DNA of 45,193 bases from Actinomycetota bacterium (GTDB taxonomy: Bacteria > Actinomycetota > Acidimicrobiia > Spongiisociales > UBA11373), in contig JAHLKU010000020.1 of assembly GCA_020444505.1 (NCBI GenBank), forward strand, positions 1 to 45,193. The letters are read 5' to 3'. The notes under the pieces are model-generated. The model saw only the letters and a list, made by a program, of their open reading frames with translations, was not told the origin of the DNA and ran no database searches. Shown here piece by piece: positions 41,710 to 45,193 of this stretch (position 1 is its first letter; every line of letters begins with the position of its first letter). A program made the position numbers and the translations under genes.

Positions 41710-42213
41710 TCAGCCCTCGTCGCCGGCGTGCTCCTGGTCGTAGCGGTGCAGCGCCACCAGGAACATGGCGAACAGGATCAGCGAGCCGAGCATGAGCGCC
41801 CCCGGCAGGATGCGCAACTCGAAGGCGTTGAGGCCCTCGACGTCGGCGGGGCGGAGGCCGCGCGGGGCGTACAGCGAGTGCATCAGGCCCACCACCGCCA
41901 GGAAGCCGAAGAAGGCCGTCCCGGTGATCAGGAAGGCGAGGCGCTTGCCCAGGTTGGTGTAGTTGATGAAGAAGATGGCTCCCACGAACACCGCCAGCGA
42001 GGTGACCGCCACGATGATGCCCCGCACCAGCACGCCGGGGGCCGGCTCTCCGTCGGGCCCCAGGTTGTTCTTGCCCACCAGGTTCTCGTAGGCCACGTCG
42101 AGGAGGGCCCGGAACTGGGGGATCAGCGACAGCAGGACCAGGGCGGCGAGGACGATCCCCAGCCAGTGGATGGGGGCGAGGCCCCGCTCGTCGGTGCGGA
42201 GTCGTCGGATCAC
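41710..42213 (-). CDS. Membrane protein of the cytochrome bc operon (167 aa)
   Basis: Four predicted helices (about 15-33, 63-83, 92-112, 135-157) with short loops and a His/Asp/Glu-rich C-terminus. The family is not recognised. The start overlaps the dihaem cytochrome gene by four bases (ATGA), so it is part of the operon and may be an accessory or assembly subunit of the complex. No haem-binding CxxCH and no paired His in the helices was seen. Confidence 0.8.
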   Translation of the reverse strand: MIRRLRTDERGLAPIHWLGIVLAALVLLSLIPQFRALLDVAYENLVGKNNLGPDGEPAPGVLVRGIIVAVTSLAVFVGAIFFINYTNLGKRLAFLITGTAFFGFLAVVGLMHSLYAPRGLRPADVEGLNAFELRILPGALMLGSLILFAMFLVALHRYDQEHAGDEG

Positions 42214-43706
42214 GGCAGGCTCCTCACCAGGGTCGCCAGCAGTTCGAGGTCGTCCTGGGACAGCGACGAGCCGAAGCCCGGCATCCAGCCCCGCCCGACG
42301 CCGTTGACGCCGTACTGCACGCCGTTCTCGGAGCCGTCGACGAGGAAGGCCACCTGGTCGGCGATGTCGGGGAACTGCACCACCGAACGGCCGCCCCGCA
42401 GCGACGGCCCGAACGCGCCGGACCCGGCCTCCATGGTGAAGGCGACGCCGGCGGAGTACCCGGCCGTGTGGCAGCGAGCGCAGTAGGCGTTGAACAGGCC
42501 CACCGCCCGCTGCGCCCGGTCGGTGTCGCCGTCGAAGGCGGGGGCGAGGGCGTGGAAGTCGAACGACCAGCGCCTGGCGGCGGCGGCGTCCTCCAGGAAG
42601 GCGAGGCCGTCGAGTGCGGCGGCGGTCAGCTTCTCGTTGTTGGCGACCGCCAGGTCGAGGTTCCGCACGATCAGGTCGATCTCGGCGATCGCACGCTCCA
42701 CCTGGTCGAGGTCGGGAACCGGGGTGCCGCCGTCGTCGGTGGTGTAGGCGGCGGCGGGGTCGAAGGCCATCGGCTCCAGGATGAGCACCGGGTCGCTCGC
42801 CGGTGCCGTCGCCACCACCTCGGCGAGCAGCGCGCCCAGGCCCACCTCGGCGGCGTCGCTGAGGCCGTCGCCGTCGGTGTCGGCGCCCGGGCTCTCACAG
42901 GGGGCCAGGTACAGCAGGGCCGACGCCTCGGTGCAGGTGCCGTCTGCGGTGAGCAGCGTCTCCAGGCGCCCGGGGGCGCCCCCGATCGCGTCCAGTTGCG
43001 ACGGGGCCGCCTCCAGCGCGGCGATCTCGGCCCGCTGCCGTTCGATGAGGCCGGCCACGGTGTCGTCGGCGCCGGCGAGGCGGGACAGCGCCAGGTCCAC
43101 CCTGGCGTCCACCTGGGCGACCAGGTCGGCCTGGGGGACGGCGATCTCGGAGAGGTGCACGATCAACTCGTCGATCTGCTGGCTGTTCAGCGGGCCGCCG
43201 CCGTCGGTGCCCCACGCCGGCATCGGTGTGCCGGGCCGCCCGTACACCAGCCAGAAGCGGACCTCCTCCTCGGAGTAGCGGTACAGCACGTCGTCGATGG
43301 AGGGGGCCGCCCACGAGGTGGTGAGGCCGCTGCGATCCTCCACGTAGTCGGCGCCGCCGCCTCCGCCGCTGGGGCCGTGGCAGTCGCCGCACTTGAACTC
43401 CTGGTACCACTCGTGCCCGCGCTCGGCGGCGATCTCGTCCAGGCGCTCGGTGGCGTGCTCCTGGCGCCCCTGCTCGTTCAGGTAGTAGACGGGCAGCAGG
43501 ATCGCCAGGATCGTCGAGGCCGCCAGCGCCGAGAACAGGACCCGGTTGAGCCGGACGTTCTCGAGCGTGCGGTCGTCCAGGTACGGCGTCTGGTTGAGCG
43601 GCGCCTTCTCGATGCGCCGCCGCACGCGGCTGCGGGCGGCGAGGTAGGCCGCCCATGCCAGCACCGAGAGGACGGCGATGCCGAGGACGACGGCGCCCAT
43701 GCCCAT
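42210..43706 (-). CDS. Membrane-anchored dihaem cytochrome c of the bc complex (498 aa)
   Basis: Two haem c motifs: CGDCH at 106-110 and CARCH at about 407-411, in two cytochrome c-like domains separated by a 300-residue insert. The insert is largely helical and contains a DTDGDGLSDAAEVG-type calcium loop. Two N-terminal helices (about 4-23 and 57-76) anchor it. With the Rieske and cytochrome b genes it takes the place of QcrC/cytochrome c1, carrying electrons to the terminal oxidase. Methionine ligands are probably in PMPAWG and WMPGFG. The first ATG (43706) has GGGAGG seven bases upstream. Confidence 0.9.
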   Translation of the reverse strand: MGMGAVVLGIAVLSVLAWAAYLAARSRVRRRIEKAPLNQTPYLDDRTLENVRLNRVLFSALAASTILAILLPVYYLNEQGRQEHATERLDEIAAERGHEWYQEFKCGDCHGPSGGGGGADYVEDRSGLTTSWAAPSIDDVLYRYSEEEVRFWLVYGRPGTPMPAWGTDGGGPLNSQQIDELIVHLSEIAVPQADLVAQVDARVDLALSRLAGADDTVAGLIERQRAEIAALEAAPSQLDAIGGAPGRLETLLTADGTCTEASALLYLAPCESPGADTDGDGLSDAAEVGLGALLAEVVATAPASDPVLILEPMAFDPAAAYTTDDGGTPVPDLDQVERAIAEIDLIVRNLDLAVANNEKLTAAALDGLAFLEDAAAARRWSFDFHALAPAFDGDTDRAQRAVGLFNAYCARCHTAGYSAGVAFTMEAGSGAFGPSLRGGRSVVQFPDIADQVAFLVDGSENGVQYGVNGVGRGWMPGFGSSLSQDDLELLATLVRSLP

Positions 43707-43719
43707 CAGCGTGCCTCCC

Positions 43720-44508
43720 TCAGATGCATGACGGCCCCTGGGGGTACTCGGCCGTCTTGGTGGCCGACCGTGCGGTCTGGATGACCTGGCTGGTGTCGAT
43801 GACCAGTTCGCCCCCGTCGGTCACGGTCACCGCGAACCTGTCCAGGTTGCGGGGGGCGGGGCCGCTCTCGTACTCGCCGTGGTAGTTGTACTTCGAGCCG
43901 TGGCACGGGCACTCGAAGCCCTGCGACGAGTCGCACTCGGGCACCCGGCAGCCCAGGTGCACGCACTTCTGCCACAGGGCCATGACGCCCCCGGCGATCA
44001 CCGGCAGGTCCTCGAACGACGACCCGGCGGGGTCGCCGGCGAAGGGGACCACGTAGGCCTGGGCCGACGGGATGAACAGCGGCACGATGCGCCCGTCGTC
44101 GGCGATCAACTGGGTGACGATCGAGTCGAGCGGCCCGGCGTTCACCTTGCTGCCGAACCCGCCGCTCAGCTTCGGCCACATGTAGGAGAGGCCTGCGAGG
44201 CCGAAGTTGGCCAGGAAGAGGCCGAACACGCCGTAGATGGCCCGGTTGAAGAACTGGCGGCGGGTGACGTTGTACTCGTCCACGCCCACCTCGGTGCGGG
44301 CCTCGAGCGGGTCGATCGGCTCGGCCTCGTCGTCGGCGCCGGCAGCGGCCGACGGTGCGGCGAGCACGTCCCGCTGCACCCCGGGGCGGCGCGGCGCGCC
44401 GGGGACGTCCCCGGGGATGCCGCGGCCCCGCCGGTAGGCGATGGCGAACACGGCTGCCGCGAGCACGGCCGCGATGGCGACGAACGCGATGACGAGGACG
44501 GTGGTCAT
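43720..44508 (-). CDS. qcrA: Rieske iron-sulfur subunit of the bc complex (262 aa)
   Basis: An N-terminal helix (about 2-24), an acidic linker, a second helix (about 91-109) preceded by RRQFFNRA, which may act as a Tat-like targeting segment, then the Rieske domain with CVHLGC (C182, H184 ligands, C187) and CPCHGS (C200, H203 ligands, C202 disulfide). All cluster ligands are present. Accepts electrons from quinol at the Qo site and passes them to the cytochrome c. ATG overlaps the stop of the cytochrome b gene (ATGA). Confidence 0.95.
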   Translation of the reverse strand: MTTVLVIAFVAIAAVLAAAVFAIAYRRGRGIPGDVPGAPRRPGVQRDVLAAPSAAAGADDEAEPIDPLEARTEVGVDEYNVTRRQFFNRAIYGVFGLFLANFGLAGLSYMWPKLSGGFGSKVNAGPLDSIVTQLIADDGRIVPLFIPSAQAYVVPFAGDPAGSSFEDLPVIAGGVMALWQKCVHLGCRVPECDSSQGFECPCHGSKYNYHGEYESGPAPRNLDRFAVTVTDGGELVIDTSQVIQTARSATKTAEYPQGPSCI

Positions 44509-45193
44509 AGGTCGAAGAAGATCCCGTCTCTCCAGGGGAAGGTGAAGTTGAAGCCCTTGCCCCGGTAGAAGGAGCCGATGATGGTGAGGATCGCCGCCGC
44601 CACCACGAAGAACGTGAACAGCATGATGGCGAACTTGCGGTCGGACGGCTTGGTGCTCGGGTTGCGGTCGATGAAGGGGATGATCGCCAGCCCGGCCAGG
44701 CCCATGCCGGGGATGAGCACACCGGCCACCTGCGGGTCGAAGTAGGACAGCAGCTCCTGCAGGCCGAGGAAGTACCACGGCGCCTTGGACGGGTTGGGCT
44801 GGGCGTTCGGGTTGGCCAGTTCCAGCAGCGGGGCGTCCTGGAACACCGAGAAGGCGATCAGCAGGCCGAGCACCACCAGCAGGGCCACGAACTCGATGGC
44901 CAGCAGGTGCGGCCAGACGTTCACCTTGTCGGCCGGCTCGGCCTTGGCGCCCTGGATGGCGCGGGCCTGGATGTCGCTGAGGAGCGCCCGGGCGTCGGTG
45001 CCCTCGGGGAGCGGCGGCGGGACGGCGGCCCGGGGGGCGGCGGCCGCCGGCAGCGGGGCGCCACTCGCCGGAGCGGCCGCGGGTGCGGCAGCGGCGGGTG
45101 CGGCCGCAGGCGCGGCGGCGGGAGCCGCGGCCTGCGCCCCGGTGAGCTCGGCGACGATCTCGGCGATGGGGCGGCCGGTGGCCTTGGCCTTGG
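44505..45193 (-). CDS. Cytochrome b C-terminal subunit (subunit IV-like), partial
   Basis: The visible C-terminal part starts with [16 protein letters not shown], then an Ala/Pro-rich linker of about 45 residues and three membrane helices (about [55 protein letters not shown]). Between helix 1 and 2 is [21 protein letters not shown], the Qo-site loop of cytochrome b/subunit IV, with the usual PEWY replaced by APWY. The layout, three helices with an N-terminal extension, fits a split cytochrome b in which this is the second part; the haem-binding half should lie upstream of the window. The 5' end is missing. Confidence 0.85.
   Translation of the reverse strand, partial: KAKATGRPIAEIVAELTGAQAAAPAAAPAAAPAAAAPAAAPASGAPLPAAAAPRAAVPPPLPEGTDARALLSDIQARAIQGAKAEPADKVNVWPHLLAIEFVALLVVLGLLIAFSVFQDAPLLELANPNAQPNPSKAPWYFLGLQELLSYFDPQVAGVLIPGMGLAGLAIIPFIDRNPSTKPSDRKFAIMLFTFFVVAAAILTIIGSFYRGKGFNFTFPWRDGIFFDL

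Noticed and set aside
38431-42486. Plus-strand ORF of 1351 codons over hrpA and the bc operon
   Set aside because: GC-frame shadow of hrpA; no domain, biased composition.

Overview
This window is high-GC DNA of actinobacterial character. The indications are a MshA-type glycosyltransferase, a Ddn-type F420-dependent enzyme, a MhuD-type haem monooxygenase, an RsiG-like protein with the c-di-GMP motif spacing, Rex, many secreted lipoproteins with Ala/Thr/Pro-rich linkers, and many GTG starts. A deep-branching actinobacterium (for example Acidimicrobiia or a relative) would fit, but the lineage is inference. I saw no tRNA, rRNA, CRISPR array, insertion sequence or phage gene; this looks like ordinary chromosome.

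Layout. 1-3663 (minus): class II (B12-dependent) ribonucleotide reductase nrdJ, missing only its stop codon at the window edge, with a promoter region holding two NrdR-type boxes and a DnaA-type box. 3871-7364 (minus): small lipoprotein, SGNH hydrolase, two envelope proteins and a 60-aa zinc ribbon. 7455-12276 (plus): two paralogous Cys-rich lipoproteins followed by a MacB-type efflux unit (peptidoglycan-binding adaptor, ATPase, permease) with overlapping stops and starts. 12364-15006 (plus): two small proteins that are probably ferredoxin-like, a K+-channel-like membrane protein and a class I amidotransferase. 15022-22667 (mostly minus): F420 enzyme, FG-GAP lipoprotein, acetyltransferase, MDR oxidoreductase, a homocysteine methyltransferase (plus), an M23-pentapeptide lipoprotein and a zinc-finger/TPR protein. 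22759-30785 (plus): DUF7282-like lipoprotein, MaoC hydratase, a MoaD-membrane fusion, an M23 peptidase, then RsiG-like protein, asparaginase, acetyltransferase and MshA-like glycosyltransferase as a tight run. 30860-35096: CDF transporter, Clp1-like kinase divergent from a SAM hydroxide adenosyltransferase, a tiny membrane ORF, a glutaredoxin-like protein, rex and a haem monooxygenase. 35202-37716 (minus): a secreted metzincin protease and a lipoprotein that is a free copy of its N-terminal domain. 37780-41649 (minus): hrpA. 41710-45193 (minus): a cytochrome bc-type quinol oxidase operon (membrane protein, dihaem cytochrome c, Rieske, and a cytochrome b C-terminal subunit cut by the window edge).

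Regulation. Many genes have a hexamer of form TAnnnT (TACGCT, TAGCCT, TATCCT, TACCCT) either 6-8 bases before the start codon, which suggests leaderless mRNAs, or about 25-45 bases before it with a Shine-Dalgarno in between. Terminator-like hairpins are GC-rich and lack U-tracts.

The observations I rate highest are the RsiG-like protein with two motif copies, the metzincin with a stand-alone copy of its N-terminal domain, the combined NrdR/DnaA signature at nrdJ, the MoaD-membrane fusion, and the 11-bp direct repeat ahead of the second lipoprotein of the efflux cluster.
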